Under the pieces are notes generated by a model. The model was given only the letters and a program-made list of their open reading frames with translations. It searched no databases and had not been told where the DNA came from. Position numbers and translations under genes: made by a program. From the NCBI GenBank assembly GCA_004835665.1, contig RBKR01000002.1:1550001-1614000 (forward strand): DNA of 64,000 bases, read 5' to 3'. How positions within the stretch are numbered: the stretch's first letter is position 1; every line of letters begins with the position of its first letter. Of this stretch, positions 1-12,964 are shown piece by piece. This stretch comes from Phoma sp. XZ068. Lineage: Eukaryota > Ascomycota > Dothideomycetes > Pleosporales > Didymellaceae.

Positions 1-3000
1 CTGGCCTGCAACATTGCTCGTCGCTGGATGTGATCTGATTGGATCTCCAATCCAAACATGAGCCCACCCCGGACTTCTTGAAACCTGTTAAGCTAGTTCA
101 AAGGGTATTAAGATATTCAAACACCTTGGAGTTGTCTCAAACTCTTGACAGACCACCACCTGCTGCAAGATATGAGTTCATTTTTTGCAATGTTACAACC
201 TGATCTGAATGCTTGCCAATATTGACGGTACCAAGCAGTCTCTACATGGAGTATTCAACATCACTATACAGTGACATGAACGGCAGCTAGTTGCCAGAAC
301 CGGATCCTCCGTGACGTAAATAGACAGTATGCACGCTGCTCCGCGGTGACCCTCCTTCTCCACGTTTAGAACGCCTCGAAAAGCAACGGAAGCCTATCCT
401 GCAACCTACCCCGATTACGATGGCATGACCACTATACATCCGAATGCAGGTCTGTAGGAAGCATACAGCAAATCGAAGCGTTGCGGCAGGTACACTTAGG
501 TCACCATCGTCATTTTCATGCGTCACCCGCCGATCGACCATCACCAAGATCACTAATCTTGTACTCTAGTCGGCAACGTGCGTTACACACTACTCTATAC
601 AATTAACCTCGTCACTGTTGCACTTTTCTTAAAAATGGACGTTTTCAACCTTCGTTTCAGCAAATAGCTTCACTATGAACAGCAGACGTCCGTCTACAAC
701 ACATGGCTTTCGAGACAGCGAGTCATTTATCCAGCATTTCCCCATTTCCTACCACTAAGGAGGACTCTTTCGCGTCACAATTCTCTCGTATCACTGCATG
801 TTACTCGGAAAAGTTGATCTCGCATAACAAGGCGGGTCATGTGTTGCTGTTTGGTTGCATCACGGACTCTCATATTGCCCAGTCATGCATTTAGACCCCT
901 TTTCAGGAATAATAGGTATGAACGAGAACATCATCTCTCTCTAGCATCCTGTCCTACTCTCATATGCATCTTCATTATCATAAGCTTTCTGGTCCGGTCC
1001 TGTCATGATGTCGGTTGCGAGGTTATGACGACGATGTACTATCAAGTGCTTCCAAACTCAGGGGCCTAATCGGGATTTGCTTTGAAATCTTATACGTTCC
1101 TTGCGTCGCAAAGGCGCAGAAACTGTTGGGTTCGCTCTTAGGCTGACGAAGCTGACAACAGTCAACGGAACACTGAGGAATATTTCCAGTTCCTTCTGTT
1201 TGACCTAAAATTGATGGTAGCCTAGGAGTCGAATCCGTTTGTCCGAAATCTGTAATTTTCCACTTTCACTCTCAGTGTTTAGGTTCGATATTGCCTCAAA
1301 CAAGGGTCGCAAATTATTTGCCGGTACTTTGCTGGTCTCAACCTACCGTTCTACTTTCTCCTTCTCTAGTATTCTTTCACAAGCGTGTCGTTCTGTCAGT
1401 ACTGGCGAACGGGCGTGCGAAGCGTACCATGGCCTCGTAAGTGCGAACACTACCTCAATCCGAAGTGTTAAAGCTCGCTTTGACTCAAACTCTTCGACAG
1501 TTTTTTTTTTTACATGATCCTAATATCTTTCAAATCTACGAGGCTAAGTTTGTAAGTATCACGCACACAAAGCCGATGTCTATTTACATTCGCCACACTT
1601 CACCAATGCCTTTTTGGGTAGCTCCAAGGTAAGTACTGTTTGGCTTGTAGTTGGAAGTACGTACAGCGATACAGGAAGAGTCATATAGTGTTGTGGACTG
1701 CAATAGATAGTGCAAGAGCAATGCCACATGACTTCATGCAGGAGGCGGCAGTTGCCTGTTTCGAAGACTTCAACCTCTAGGCTCATGTGCACACACCGGT
1801 GGGGGGCCCTGATGAAAGGCATCACGGTACCATCAAGCATAAACATGTCAAATGAACGACTTCATTTTCTGCTTGACTTTCCCCCCGAGTCTCGTGCATC
1901 TCCATCTCTTCGGCGTCTGCACGCAGTTTTGTCAACCTAAGTCTTCAGCCCCTCCGTTCACAGTATTGTAGAACTCTCTCGAAATCTGTTCGGTCACCGC
2001 CAAGATTTTCACGATCAATACCTCGACACTATGAGCACACTAGACAACCGCCTAGCTGGCTGGCTAGTACTTTAGGGCACCGCTTGGATTCGGTGACGTG
2101 ACTGAGCCCCTTAGCACTTTTCAACGATGCCAATCTGCCCAATGCCACCATGAAGCAGTTCACCAATGGCAAAATCCGCAAATAAGTGGCCCACAAGGGC
2201 ATTCTTAATGTGGGATCGTACGACTTTGATGACTCCTTCACGCATGGTGTGGGGGTACGTGCCCCCAGAACTCGTCAATATATCGGATGCGCAGCTGACA
2301 GCTATTCAGATAGCCACCGATATGGTGGTGCAGAGGCACTGTGATGACTCACCAGTTGAAGTTCCTGCTCGAGTCCATCTGCGCGCACGACTACAACAAG
2401 GACGCTCCCTACACAATCGTTTCTGGAAGCCCGACGAACAGTATATTTATATCCGTTGCTTTGGAACAAATTCGATGTCCTACGCATCTGCGAGGCTATT
2501 GCTGAACACTTGTGGGGCCGCCTAATTATCCTCGACTCTGGGTTGCTCATGTCTGCGAAATATACGTAGTATAGCCCGGTGATGATACTGGGTGAAGGTG
2601 CGAGGAAACTGTTCACTTCTGCTCTCCGTAAAGGCAACCGTGCCTTTACTCAGCCCAATGATTGCGAAGAACTTGCACTATCCCACACTGCAATTGCAGC
2701 AGACATCGCACCGGCAGCAGCCCACGACTTAATCAACCTCACGCCCTTGAATTGCAGCCGCAACTCTGTCGTCCACCTTCATACTAAAGTAAGCGATCGG
2801 GGGGAATATGGTCACTGCACTGCTGCAGGAACTCAACTTGCTAAGTCAATACCTTATAAGATGCTAAGGCAGCTCTCCGTGAGCCACCACAAAGTAAAGC
2901 CTATCTTACTGTTTATCAGCCTGCAAAGCTTAGGCATCGTTGAAGATCACTGAGTATTGTGTATCGTGAACGTATGAGGTTAGACATACAAATAACCAGG

Positions 3001-6000
3001 CTCCATCGAGGTGACTGTGTTGCAATGACAGGAATCTCGATGTCTCCCAAAAAATTAGTAACCTATCAGTGACGCTTGTGTTCAGCAAGGGCAGGTGTAG
3101 TGTTGTTACCCAGCTGGAGGAGTTAGCTTTGCCTTTGATGCGTAGGGTTGTGTCCAAACAGAAGCCAGCGCATGTCGCGGTCATGGCGGTCAAGACGATG
3201 AGTCACAAAATCCGCCCTTCTCCAAGATGTCGGAACTTACTTGCTCGTCCCGAATCCATGGTTTCGTCTGACCTTCGACTTGAAGTCCATTTATGCGCGA
3301 CACTAATGACAAACTCCCGTGCGAAACAGCTTGCAGTTCCGCAATTGAGGGAGTTCTTAATAAGACGACGAATGCTTGGTAGTCGCCATGAAGATCGCGA
3401 TGCGTGCGCAACGGTGCTCCGTTGATGCGGGGTCAAAACATGGGGAAATGAGGACTGCCCATGTTATTATTCGGTCCGCTCGGCTACACTTGAGCAATAT
3501 GTTGTAAACTCCTCACCTTGGTACGATATTTATGGAGATCGCGCAGCCGTTCCTCAAGGAGATCCCAGGGGTTAAATTTGCAATGCGTAATCTCCAAAAA
3601 GATTATTTCAGGGGATATCTTACCGGAGAGGTGAAGGACTTGTCCACATACAGTTAATGCGTGAGATCCGCGCTAAGGAGCGGGATCGTGCCGCCACTGA
3701 CGTAATAACTGGCTGATGCTCCAACATCGAATTCCAGGTTCGCTTGCAAAACTACTTTTAAGCTAGCCCTGGTGTGCGTGGAGTCGGTGAGCTTCACCTC
3801 GGTAGGGGCCCACACTGGGCAAAGCAACTTGCAAGGAAGAGAAGCCTTGCGCTGGTGCATTGAAGACATGTGACCGGGAAGAAGGCCCGGCCGTTGCACG
3901 ACCAGCCGGCTAGCTATTTGATCCTTCCTGAGAATTCTGTAGGACATCACCAAATTGGTTCGAAACTGCCAGCAATCACATTATTTGTGGTCTCGCGCGG
4001 CAGCCCCGGAGAAGGTCGACACGACTTGCAGCTATCATTTCACCTCATTTAGCCGGCGTCGGTTAACCTGTCCTAACAACTCCTTGCAATCGCTTGCTGA
4101 TCGCGATCGCCTGGTAATTGCAGCCGGCATTACGCAGTGTACTGGTCTTGTTCGTTGTTTGGACGGTGACACTGCTTATCTTATTGATCGTTGCATCTAC
4201 TTGCATGTCACTTGCTGGTTGTGGTAGTAAGGCATGAATATCAACTGTGCAGCGAATGACCGAAAGGAGATCCCATAATTCTCAGAAAGTTAGCTGGCTT
4301 TGATATCTGGTTGGAGCCCAAATCTGCTATTGCCAGAATTTGGTCAGCTGTGAGAGGAGCGGTGACTGTTCCGATTGATACTAGAGCATACCATAGTACG
4401 CACGAACAGCGGACAAGATGTGGAGCCGTTGGAAAAGAATACGGCCTCGGACTCGGCGAGTTACTGCCGGTCTGCTACGATACGTTTTCTGGCGTTATCT
4501 GTGACTTTTGGATTCATTCGGTCTCCTCGTTGAAAACCGGCAAGCACGTCAGGAGCGAACGATGTCGAAATTGCGCAAGCAGCCACCACCCTTCTCGAAC
4601 GTTTTTGCTTGAAATCCGGGGCGGTTATCCGTTCGCCCTGCATGACAAAATTGTCAGTCTCCACTGATCGAAGTGCGCTGATTAGCGAAATCAAACCTTC
4701 AATAACACCAGCGAACGTAGTTACTACCTTGTCGGGAATTAATCGCGCTCGTGGCAGTCCCTCATGCAAGATCGGAAGCCGGCTGGCTATTCGTCTGCAT
4801 TTCGTGTTTAGGCAAACCTGGCATGTGCACTTGCCGTTGCAAGAATAGAACAGCTCGTATCTCGCGGTTACTTTTACACCTTTGTGTCCACGCGGGTGTT
4901 CACCTCGTATCAAAGTGGACGTCGTGTCTCTTGCTCCTTTTGCTCCGTGTGTGACGCACCGCATCATCTGCGCCATGCATAACACCGTCGCGCACGTACC
5001 GACTCCACATATCTCCCACAACAGTTCACCAACGCCAAGAATACCCTTACATCACTAGTAGGTGGACACACCCTAAAGCAGAATTTGATATGACGATCTT
5101 CGATGCACCGCTTATCCTGGCCTTCGGAGTGGGCTTCCAGCGAAAGAGGTTGCGGAGTTGTTTGAGCACTGTCCAGCATTGTTGGCTTGGCAGGGCATTC
5201 TCGGACGTTGATCGCCTGGAGAGTTGCAAAAGCTGGTCAAGTGTGATGTTGATAGGGACTGTTTAGGAGGGCTGCCATCAGGTTTGAGAGGATGGCAGAT
5301 GAGGGGTGGTCTGCGGCCCGAAGCGATGCCCACAATTGCTGCCTGTTGGGTTTCAGAACAAACGTGGTAGAAGGTGCTGGTTGGGGCAACGATATTCATG
5401 TTGCATTTCGGGATGCAATGCTGTGCTTTTGCGGTCAGGGTGTGCTGCTGTGCCTGAGCGGAGTAGAAGGGACTTCGCGCTACAGTCGGGTAAGCTATTG
5501 AAGACACTTGAGGAAGGCATGCGTGGAAATCGTTGGCCACATGGCAACTGCACTCAAGAGGGCTCAACAAGGTAGGTCATAAGATTGCGTGTCAGGTTGC
5601 GTGTTGCATGGTCATTCGTATCTATCTGAGAATAAGGCTCGTCATCTGTCTCACTCAACGCCAGCAGGCGGAGTGCTTGGTACCAAGCTATGACAGGCGA
5701 GATGCGATACATGCTGATGCAAATGAAATGGGATACTCGGTATCTATAAGCGATAGGGCAGGCCGCACACTCCAGCGCTTGGATGTGGGCGATGTGGAAA
5801 GCAGAGAAAAAGAAAACACGCCAGCTCCATCTGGTAACCAAGAAGGTCGATTAACTCCTCTTCGTTCAAAACTTCGCGTCGAGATCGTTACGGGAAGGGT
5901 TTGGTTGGTCATCATGCGAAATTGCAGCTGTTGCAAATCGTCCGGCTAGTGGAGGAAAAGTGGAAACTCTAAGGTGATGCTGATGCCACTTTTGGTCGTG

Positions 6001-6184
6001 CTAGATGTGCGGTGTGGTGATATAGAACGCCGATGCTGCTCCGACTCCGTTTGGTAAAGAACTCCGAAAGAACATGCTGGGAATCTTGTATAGGCCGTGA
6101 AGGTGAAGGTCACCGTTGTGATCTCTGTTGTGCCTGAGCTTGCGTCTTCTTAGACTTTCGAGCAGGCTGTGTTGGGTCGGCGAG
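1..6184. other. Long stretch without a supportable gene
   Basis: About 6.2 kb with many short open frames on both strands, none showing a recognisable domain, a convincing splice pattern or the C/G-ending codon bias of the real genes here. The longest is a 186-codon frame on the minus strand at 4461-5021, discussed under findings. Overlapping frames on both strands at 5112-5949 look like chance or decayed sequence. There is an 11-base T run at 1501-1511. I saw no tRNA, rRNA or terminal repeats. It may hold unrecognised small genes or degraded mobile DNA. Confidence 0.5.
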
Positions 6185-6823
6185 TCACCTGCCGCCGACT
6201 GCTGTAGTACGTCCTGGGGAAAGGTCGCCACGACGGCTGGCTTCCTCTCTGATCAGCCTCTCGACGTGCGAATCGGCTTCTTGAGGATTTATTCCAGCTG
6301 TCAGGTATCCATCATTGCCTTCGAGCTCAAGAGGAGTGACGGCTCCAGGGCTAGCCAAGGGATCCAATCGTGGGCTGGTGGGTTTGGCGGACAGTGCTCC
6401 ACGAACCTGAGTGTTTGTCCTGGCCTGGAGCTGCTGCTGATAAAGGTACATCTGCTTCTGAGCCTCGTACTTGCTGACAGTGTTGCCTGACCGAGGCGAT
6501 ATAGGAGGATTCGGACTGTTTGGGCCAGTCACTGGCGTGCCTGACGCACTCGAAGAGGGAGTTCCGAAATTGGCAGGGTGGAAACGTGGTAGAGAGGGGA
6601 GTCGAAGATGCATGGCGGGGCCACTGGTCGATGACTGACGTGACTGGACTTGAGGACGGCGACGGCTTGAGGGAACAGCCAGAGGTTCGGTCCTTGGCGA
6701 GAGAGGCGAGCTCACGACGGGCATGTTGCGTGCGGGCGACATGTTGGTAGAAATGGTGTTGTGGGAGTTGTGAAGATGTGAGAGAGTCGAACGAGCCGAG
6801 GGCAGAGGCGATGGCGATCTCAT
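6185..6823 (-). CDS. Conserved Ser/Pro-rich fungal protein of unknown function
   Basis: A single-exon reading frame of 212 codons from the ATG at 6823. The open frame continues upstream to about 6871 but without an ATG, and a ctttttccag-like acceptor just upstream (around 6848) leaves room for an earlier exon. The protein is rich in Ser, Pro and Arg (MRSPSPLPSARS start, SPLSPRTEPLAVPSSRRRPQ near residue 40) and probably disordered. A denser block follows: LPSLPRFHPANF near residue 70, a KYEAQKQMYLYQQQLQ helix near 115, and PTSPRLDPLASPGAVTPLEL then GYLTAG near 145-170. Short conserved blocks of this kind recall an uncharacterised Pezizomycotina family, but I cannot name a function. There is no signal peptide or membrane segment. 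Confidence 0.6.
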   Translation of the reverse strand: MRSPSPLPSARSTLSHLHNSHNTISTNMSPARNMPVVSSPLSPRTEPLAVPSSRRRPQVQSRQSSTSGPAMHLRLPSLPRFHPANFGTPSSSASGTPVTGPNSPNPPISPRSGNTVSKYEAQKQMYLYQQQLQARTNTQVRGALSAKPTSPRLDPLASPGAVTPLELEGNDGYLTAGINPQEADSHVERLIREEASRRGDLSPGRTTAVGGR

Positions 6824-6871
6824 ATGACGTGACTTAACAGAGACCTCTGGAAAAATGCAACGAGAAAACAC

Positions 6872-8813
6872 CGTGCAAACAAAAATGTTTGCCTTATCCC
6901 CTTAATAATGGTGAAGAGGAAGGGATGATATGAGGTATTCCGAATGTACCGAGCACAAGTGCACAATCAGGCGGCCTCTAATATATCTAGCAGCGGGAAG
7001 GTCCTGGAATGCTTGGTGGCAGAGCAGGGCTTGGGACGCAGCCAAATCTTATTGGAAACTCTGACGTTGATCTTTGACGGGCGGTGCGCCGTCGTGCTAC
7101 GTCGGTCCCTGAGAGGATGAAAAGGACGCACGATAGTGGACCCTGTCCTGCTGCGCTGGGATTGGAGGCACCAGCGCCCTGACAATGGTAGGCAAAATGG
7201 TTATCAAGAGCAGGTGTGCAACGTGTAGCGGCAGACCGGCGTTGAATGGCGCAGTGTACCGGAAAGCTCCACAAATCCACAATAAATAAGCTGGAGTGCG
7301 TCGAACAAGAACTGCACGCCGGAGATCGAGTGTTTCGTGTGGATTACCGTGTTGGGAGTCTTGGAAGGCAGGGCGACGTTATTGCCCAAGAACCGCGCGG
7401 GAACAGGGGCATTTTACATAAATCCCTTCGCTCAAGCGAGTGCGACCAGCGTCATCACAGAATGGAATTGGCCTTGGTTCGCGCAGCGGGGCCTTAAACC
7501 GCTAGCGATGCCAATTGTGTTGTCTAACTCGTAATGCTCCCTTGTGCAGCATGGGCATGACGCAGGTCGCAAGTGCGGCAAAACCGGCAATCCAACTCAC
7601 GTGCAATCCGGGCGCTAAGCGACGGGGCCTCCGCATTGGAAATCACAAATCCCATGCCCACAACGGCGGAGCATGAGGATGCTGTGATAGGATGCTGTGT
7701 TAGGATGCGAAAATTAGTGCTTTCTTGTGAGAACGGCTCGGCACTCCCTGTTCGCCGTACTTGTGGCAAAGAGAACATCGATGATTGTCAAAAAGTCACG
7801 TCGTCTGCAATTTTACCCCACTGTTGGAATCTGTCCCAAGAGATCCAAACTTGGGCCTTTCAGTGACAATTGATTATGTCGCAAACAGTCAGTTGGCAGG
7901 GCCACTGGTGATGCGCTCTGATCGCGATCCTTCAGAGCGCCCCAGCTCGATCTGACTTTAGCAAATCCGGGCTTGACCAGCCACTTGTAGAAGGTAGTGA
8001 AGGCTTCTCTAGAGCAGTCTGGTCGCTGTGTATCTAGCATCATCTTGCGCATCGTGGCCTTTTAAGCACTGGGCTTACGTCTCCAGCTCACTAGACGCTG
8101 GCTAGAAAAATCCAGCGCAAGCCATCATAGCCCTTCAGACGCACACGACATCATTATCACAGTCGTCGAATTTAAAGTGCGGGCCGCCAGAAGCGTTACC
8201 GCATCGGTCCTTCTCCGCCTATCGTGAACCTCGGGCAGACGATGGTTGGGGAAATTCGACTTGGGCGACCTTAGCGCGGCCGTGGGCGTTGAAATCGATG
8301 ATGTGGTGCCATATTGTAATTTCAGATTGATGTTAGCCGCTGCAGGAATGTAATTCTGCCGTCAAGAGTAAATGAGCGGTTGTATCTAGCTACAGTGACT
8401 GTTCCAGTGTGCTTGCACCAAAGTACTGTTGCACCGCGTCGGCAGACCTGTGCACTGCGGCTACGGTTCGTGAGTAACAGTTCCGGATCTGCTCGGGCAC
8501 GGCATGCCTTCATCGTTCATCAAACCACCGGGCCGTACGGCTGGCGGTATGCAGCAAGCTGCCGTTGAGACGCCGTAAGAACGGTTGTTGGGGCGCGAAG
8601 GATGGAGGATCAACGGTTCACAGCTTCTACAGCAAAAGGAAAATGTCAGAAGCCAATGTCGCACGAGCAGTAGCCCTGACTAAGACGGCAAAAAGTGAAG
8701 CAAGGCGTAAGGCATAGGTGCAGTCGTGGCTGCGCAGTACTTGGTTGTCATTTGTTCGTTTGTGTGGTCGAGGTAAATCATTGAGCGATGTGCTGCAAGT
8801 GATCTCCTTTTGG
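6872..8813. other. Intergenic region
   Basis: About 1.9 kb between the start of the Ser/Pro-rich protein gene and the stop of ARP2. It should hold the upstream gene's promoter and the ARP2 3' end. Short frames on both strands show no domain or splice logic. I see no RNA gene or clear repeat. Confidence 0.4.
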
Positions 8814-10254
8814 TTATCTCGCGCCCAGCTTCTCCAGCGCACGTGTTCCCTGCTCCTCCCACTCCGCCTTTGATATCCACATGTTCTCTTTGTCGGCCAT
8901 CTGTGCCAAGTCAGTCCTCGTTCGAGGTCCATGTTGTGCAATGTACTTACAATGTTCGCAAGCACCGCACCACCAAGGAACACCATGTGTCGTCGCCGAG
9001 GTGGGTCTTCGATGCGGACCTTGAATTTCTAGGGCTCTTGTTAGCGATAGATGATAGCAGGGGTATGTGCGTACGCACGTTGAGTCGCTCCGGATTGCCA
9101 CCCAGGACCTTTGTAAGCCACAGCTGCTTGAGCTCTTTCTCCAGTCGACTAGGCAGACCTGGGTACATGCTGCTGCCACCACTGAGGACAATCGCCTTAT
9201 ACAAGCTGCTCCTGACGTCGACGTCCGCCGCCTGGATCGTGTTGAACAGGAACTCAGCAATACCAGGCTGTTCGACATCGACCAAGTGGGGCTGGAAAAG
9301 ACACTCGGGTGCCTCGAAACGTTCGCTGCCAACGCGGATGACACGGCCATCAGGCAATGTGTATGATTCGACCAAGACAGTTGTATCTTCACTGAGACGT
9401 TGGTCCAATTCGAGGTCATAAGAGACGTAGCATAGCTTCTCCTTGATCTGCCTGACAGTCTCGAAATCAGCGGTACGGTTGAGCGCGTATCCTCGTCGCA
9501 ACAGCAACGCAATCAAGTTGCGGGTTACGTCACGTCCAGCGACGTCTAGACGGCGGGTAAGATGGTTCAGGACGGTCGATTCGTAGACGGGGACAATATG
9601 TGTGACACCGTCACCAGAGTCGACTACTACACCAGATGACAAGCCTTGCGCGTACAAAGCCAGCACAGCCTGGATAGCCACGTACACACCGCCAAAGTTG
9701 TAACGCTCAAACATGACCTCGCACATGGTCTCGCGGTTCTTGAGAGGGTTCATTGGTGGTTCGGTGAGGAGGATCTTGCGGCCGGTGGGATCGATCTGAA
9801 GCTTCTCGGCGAAGGTATAGTCCCAGAGTTGTGTCATGTCATCCCAGCGCTTGACAATACCGTTCTCCATCTATGGTGGTGAGGCGCATTAGCTTCTGCA
9901 ATGTCCGAAATTATACAGTCTCCAACATACGGGGTATGTGATCTGAAGCATAGAGCGCGCTGCCGCTGCTTCATCTCCGCACATGATGTCCTTGAGCTGT
10001 ATGTCGCCGCCATCGCGCTCTTCGGTACGTAGGATCGGTCGGCCAACGATGGAAGGGTACTGGTGCTCAGGGAAATTCTGTTGTGGTAATGTAAGCCTCT
10101 GAGAATGCGTGTACTTGTGAACCTGCACCAGGACATACCTGTCCTGCATAGCCGACCTTGAGGAAGCCGGTACCGCCGTCGAGGACTTGATACAGTGTCA
10201 GCAATGCTACCAGCGCGCATGGCGTCAACACGTACCAATTGGAGCTTCCGCCAT
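8814..10254 (-). CDS. ARP2: Actin-related protein 2 (Arp2/3 complex subunit)
   Basis: Arp2 is an ATP-binding actin-fold subunit of the Arp2/3 complex, which nucleates branched actin at endocytic patches. Six exons join in phase on the minus strand: 10254-10236, 10185-10139, 10077-9931, 9870-9079, 9028-8951 and 8900-8814, giving 389 residues, the usual Arp2 length. The start reads MAEAPIVLDGGTGFLKVGYAGQ in two very short exons (19 and 47 bases). Visible actin-fold motifs are the phosphate loop (DGGTGFLKVG), the second phosphate motif VVVDSGDGVTHIVPV and the adenosine motif IVLSGGSSMYPGLPSRLEKE. The C-terminal part has EDPPRRRHMVFLGGAVLA and a tail ending EKLGAR. These are Arp2 rather than actin or Arp3 features. 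It is divergent from the L5 ribosomal gene. Confidence 0.95.
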
Positions 10255-10871
10255 GTTTACTGGAGCTCAGCAAAAGATGCAGGGGTTCGAGAGGGAGTGT
10301 GGAGAGGCTGAGAGTTGATTGTGCTCCGGTGCGGCGGTGCCTGGACAGTTGGTCGTCACCGCGCGCTCGAGCCAGCCTCCCAAGTGGTGGGGCAGCGTGA
10401 GCTCCCAATCGGGCAATCCATATTTCGACCTCGAAGGGCAACACACAGCCATGTATCAAGACTGTGAGGAACCATACCGCTAGCACGGCTAATTCTCAGT
10501 TACTACTCTGTATTTTCGCAAGTGCATACTTGCTAGCAATCGAGATGGTGCCGGCAAGTGGCAGCAGCAGCAGCAGCAGCAGCAGCATGAAACTGCAGAA
10601 TACAACGCCCATAACGCATTGGAAGCGATGAAAACCAACATCGCATAGACACTCAGGTCAACTGCTTAGTGCTATCAGACGTGTTCCTCACTTCGTTATG
10701 TCTAAGTTGTGATGGGCACCCACTGCTGAGTCGTGGTCACCCATCTTGAACACGGGCGCTGCGACTGAAGGGTCGCTAAACTCTTGGCGGCGCACTTCGC
10801 CCACCGACTATTTCGCAGCACGATCTCTGCTTTCGCAGTCTTCAGGAACGACAGACTAACAACAGGTCAAG
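10255..10871. promoter_or_regulatory. Divergent promoter region of ARP2 and RPL5 with a trinucleotide repeat
   Basis: The 617 bases between the two start codons must carry promoter elements for both genes. A pure GCA/CAG trinucleotide tract of nearly nine units lies at 10561-10586, outside either coding region. I could not assign specific factor sites. Confidence 0.5.
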
Positions 10872-11952
10872 ATGCCTTTCGTAAGTACACCCTGAGTAAA
10901 CGCTCGAACAACCTCAGTATGAGGTCCACCCCGCGAATTGTGTGGAGTCTCTGCGAGTTGCTTCGAATGCGGGTTTGAAGCGCAAATCGCTGACTCTGGG
11001 AAAAGTCCAAGCTTGTCAAGAGCAATGCCTACTTCTCGAGGTTCCAGGTCAAGTACAGGCGTCGCCGCGAAGGAAAGAGTACGTACAACCGCACGAATCC
11101 TGCCACGAAACAGCATACTGACTGCGCGCAGCCGATTACTATGCCCGTAAGAGGTTGATTACCCAGGCCAAGAACAAGTACAATGCGCCCAAGTACCGCC
11201 TCGTCGTCCGCTTCACCAACAAGGACATCATCGCTCAGATCGTCACCTCTGAGATCGGCGGTGACAAGGTCTTCATGGCTGCGTACGCCCACGAGCTCAA
11301 GCCCTACGGCATCACCCACGGTCTGACCAACTGGTCTGCCGCTTACGCCACTGGTCTTCTGCTCGCCCGCCGTGTTCTCAAGAAGCTTGAGCTCGACGAG
11401 CACTTCACCGGTGTCGAGGAGGCCGATGGTGAGTACAACATCACCGAGGCCGTCGAGATCGACGGTGAGGAGCGCCGCCCCTTCAAGGTCTTCCTTGATG
11501 TTGGTCTGACCCGCACCTCCACCGGTGCCCGTGTCTTCGGTGCCATGAAGGGTGCCTCCGACGGTGGTCTCTTCGTCCCCCACTCCGAGAACCGTTTCCC
11601 CGGTTACGACATGGAGGGCAAGGAGCTCGACGCCGAGACTCTCCGCAAGTACATCTTCGCCGGTCACGTCGCTGAGTACATGGAGACTCTCGCCGATGAC
11701 GACGAGGAGCGCTACAAGTCCCAGTTCTCTGGCTACATCGATGACGACCTTGAGGCCGACGGTCTTGAGGAGCTCTACGAGGAGGCCCACAAGCAGATCC
11801 GTGAGGACCCCTGGAAGAAGGATGAGGAGGCTGGCGAGAAGAAGTCCAAGGACCACTGGAAGTCCGAGTCGAAGAAGTACCGCTTCAACAAGCTCACCAA
11901 GGCTGAGAAGGAGGAGAAGGTCAAGGCCAAGATTGCTGAGCTCAAGGCATAA
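10872..11952 (+). CDS. RPL5: 60S ribosomal protein L5 (uL18)
   Basis: uL18/L5 binds 5S rRNA and forms the central protuberance of the large ribosomal subunit. Three exons, 10872-10880, 11006-11078 and 11132-11952, give 300 residues. The first exon encodes only MPF. The second begins SKLVKSNAYFSRFQVKYRRR if the acceptor is the AAAAG at 11005; a slightly later AG at 11010 would drop two residues. The third exon opens DYYARKRLITQAKNKYNAPK, an L5 hallmark, and ends in a Lys/Glu-rich tail. The body carries TNKDIIAQIVTSEIGGDKV, AYAHELKPYGITHGLTNW and the FPGYDMEGKELDAETL block. Codons end almost uniformly in C or G, as expected of a highly expressed gene; this also keeps the antisense strand open. 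Confidence 0.97.
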
Positions 11953-12964
11953 ACACCTTTATCACTTCGCATTTCATGAACAAAAGCACGGCTTCCGGCG
12001 TCTGGATATGAATGGGGAACGATACCTGTACTAGCAGGGCACTGTACTTAGCCTTTCACGACTCGAATGAGATGATGAGATGGCAGCTGCAGTTGGCACC
12101 ATGCCCAACACACATTACGATACCCTCTGAATGATCATTTTTGTGAACCATATTGCTGCATCCAAAAGCCCCTATTCCAGCCCACTCATTTGCCTTCAGA
12201 ACAGTAACTCCTGACGCACAAGCATGTTTGAACGGCCAAGAAGCGCCTCACTGATCTGGCATGTCCCTGGCGAGCGCAAACATCTCGGCCGATTCAGGAG
12301 CACCATGCTCACTCAGGGATCGTGGGTTCCATTTTGGCCAGACGAACAGTTGTTTCGCAGGGTCCAGCTAGCTCAGCACAGGCGGTTTATGCTCGTTAGG
12401 TCAGCTATTTATTCAGCGTGGCGCATCAGCTAAGCAGCTGAAACGATGACAGTTGCTCTTAGGTGATTCAGGTGTTCAGATATATAAAGTCTTTTGGTCA
12501 GCCTGCGAGGGCTGTGTCGCTGCAAAGGAAAAAAAGGAAAGTACTCGAGGGTCCAAGTAGTCCGGTCGATCTTGGACAATTTCCGTGAGCGAGGTGGAGA
12601 AGGAATTGCGAAAGAGGAGCCGAAACCGCAAGCCGGACGTCATCCGCCAGCCGGCTGATAATGCAAAAGGCATAACGTCAACGCAGCAGTCGATATCGCA
12701 ACAGCAGAAACTTTTTGAATTGTCTATTACGATCGGGTGGCTTTCGTACAACGAGGCACCGAATACTTGCTCATACGATCCGAACGAACCCCGCGAGCCT
12801 ATCTGAGCTGGTCGTCGCGCAGCATTTCCAATCAAAGTTGCGGCGAATCCGCGAAACCCCGCTGGCCAGCGCTCCCATCTGGACGCCCGTGACCTGTGAC
12901 GGCAACGCACCGCACCGTACCGCACCACACCTCTACGGATGGCGACTGCAGCCCTGCAACAACA
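11953..12964. other. Intergenic region downstream of RPL5
   Basis: About 1 kb between the L5 stop and the start of the LRR protein. It should contain the L5 3' UTR and the next gene's promoter and 5' leader. A C/D-box-like pair at about 12071 and 12126 was considered and rejected. No further gene is supported. Confidence 0.4.

Noticed and set aside
5112..5949. Overlapping open frames on both strands before the Ser/Pro-rich gene
   Set aside because: Mutually overlapping frames, no motif, no clear codon bias; cannot be supported as genes.
11029..11856. 275-codon open frame antisense to RPL5
   Set aside because: Leu/Val/Gly-rich mirror of a highly C/G-biased gene; the plus frame is unmistakable L5 and antisense openness follows from its codon bias.
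12066..12132. C/D-box snoRNA-like pair (GATGATGA ... CTGA) downstream of RPL5
   Set aside because: No convincing terminal stem and no recognisable guide region; short boxes of this kind arise often by chance.
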